In this document: piece after piece, positions 6,588-6,984 of the stretch
Layout: the number at the start of each line of letters is the position of its first letter
Numbering within the stretch: position 1 is the stretch's first letter
Source of the DNA: Gammaproteobacteria bacterium
GTDB taxonomy: Bacteria > Pseudomonadota > Gammaproteobacteria > Pseudomonadales > Porticoccaceae
Assembly: GCA_006227015.1 (NCBI GenBank)
Contig: SBGI01000198.1
Coordinates: 1 to 6,984, forward strand
DNA: 6,984 bases
Reading direction: 5' to 3'
Made by a program: the position numbers and the translations under genes
The notes under the pieces: model-generated
Told to the model about the DNA's origin: nothing
What the model saw: the letters and a program-made list of their open reading frames with translations, nothing else
The model's database searches: none

Positions 6588-6593
6588 AGGAGG
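6588..6593 (+). promoter_or_regulatory. Strong ribosome binding site of phhB
   Basis: AGGAGG, 5 bases before the GTG at 6599. It is the strongest Shine-Dalgarno match in the window and fixes a non-ATG start for phhB. Confidence 0.85.
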
Positions 6594-6598
6594 CTTTT

Positions 6599-6937
6599 GT
6601 GACTATCGCCAAAGAATCATGTGAAGCCTGCCGAGCGGGCGCACCAACCGTGACCTGGGAGGAAGCGCAAGCATTATTAAAGGAGCTTCCTGGCTGGGTT
6701 ATTGAAGAACGTGATGGTATCAAGCAACTGGAAGAGCACTTTAGCTTTGCCAACTTTGTGGATGCCATGGCCTTCGCCAACCGTGTCGGAGAAATAGCCG
6801 AGGCCGCTGGTCACCACCCTGCACTTCTGGTTGAGTGGGGAAAGGTCACCGTGACATGGTGGAGTCACAAAATTCGTGGGTTGCACCGCAATGACTTCAT
6901 TATGGCCGCCCGCACCAGTGAGCTGTTTAAGAGCTAA
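6599..6937 (+). CDS. phhB: Pterin-4a-carbinolamine dehydratase
   Basis: A complete 112-residue pterin-4a-carbinolamine dehydratase. The enzyme dehydrates 4a-hydroxytetrahydrobiopterin, recycling the pterin cofactor of phenylalanine hydroxylase. The family signature is present: [10 protein letters not shown] (65-74) followed by W87, W88, H90 and D99. H72, H73 and H90 match the family's three active-site histidines. The N-terminal CEACRAGAP (8-16) and the stretch [12 protein letters not shown] (79-90) are very like Pseudomonas PhhB as I recall it. The GTG start has a perfect AGGAGG 5 bases upstream. No phenylalanine hydroxylase gene (phhA) is adjacent here, unlike the Pseudomonas phhAB operon. 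The gene instead follows tusE by 21 bases, and a partner may lie elsewhere or downstream. Confidence 0.94.
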   Translation: MTIAKESCEACRAGAPTVTWEEAQALLKELPGWVIEERDGIKQLEEHFSFANFVDAMAFANRVGEIAEAAGHHPALLVEWGKVTVTWWSHKIRGLHRNDFIMAARTSELFKS

Positions 6938-6961
6938 GCTCTGACCAACAGGTTCCCCAAT

Positions 6962-6984
6962 AAAAAAGCGGCTAATTAATTAGC
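6962..6984. terminator. Left half of a probable bidirectional terminator, cut by the window edge
   Basis: An A-run and GCGGC lead into GCTAATTAATTAGC (6971-6984), a perfect 14-base palindrome ending exactly at the window edge, 33 bases after the phhB stop. If the symmetry continues, the next bases would be CGC and a T-run, making a 10-base-pair-arm terminator for phhB. The A-run would serve as the T-run for a convergent gene on the other strand. The right half is not visible, so this is a prediction. Confidence 0.5.

Noticed and set aside
6927..6945. Small palindrome GAGCTAAGCTC around the phhB stop
   Set aside because: Five-base arms with no following T-run are too weak to call a terminator. 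The structure at the window edge is a better candidate.
1..6984. Mobile element, CRISPR array, tRNA or rRNA
   Set aside because: I saw no transposase or integrase, no regularly spaced repeats and no tRNA-like cloverleaf. All large frames belong to housekeeping or conserved envelope families.

Overview
The window looks like ordinary chromosomal DNA from a gammaproteobacterium of roughly 50% GC. It is probably near the Pseudomonadales/Oceanospirillales-type lineages. The evidence is the gene order comEC-exbB-exbD-msbA, the Pseudomonas-like PhhB N-terminus with its Cys-Glu-Ala-Cys motif, and the YccA/TusE neighbourhood that is also found in Escherichia coli and Pseudomonas. This placement comes from remembered protein families and gene order, not from a search.

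Left half, minus strand (read right to left): comEC/rec2 (DNA uptake channel, about 4192-1916), a 135-base gap with a possible promoter, exbB (1780-1145), exbD (1148-726, overlapping exbB by 4 bases) and msbA (from a GTG at 716, running off the left edge). The three downstream genes are tightly packed, with overlapping or near-touching ends, and look like one transcript. They place a proton-driven ExbB/ExbD motor directly upstream of the lipid A-core flippase.

Middle: a 171-base divergent intergenic region (4193-4363). It holds a -10-like box for comEC overlapped by an 8-bp-arm inverted repeat.

Right half, plus strand: a cytoplasmic patatin-like acyl hydrolase (4364-5533), a yccA-type Bax-inhibitor-1 membrane protein (5613-6263), tusE (6272-6577, sulfur relay for tRNA 2-thiouridine) and phhB (6599-6937, pterin-4a-carbinolamine dehydratase). 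yccA-tusE-phhB are separated by 8 and 21 bases and may be co-transcribed from a candidate promoter in front of yccA. The window ends inside a perfect palindrome preceded by an A-run, probably the left half of a terminator.

Every gene belongs to a known family, and I see no mobile element, CRISPR array, tRNA or rRNA. I found no convincing undescribed system. The points most worth checking are the TonB-less ExbB/D pair tied to msbA, the abundance of non-ATG starts (six of eight genes), the uncertain tusE start, and the two dyads overlapping promoter-like boxes.
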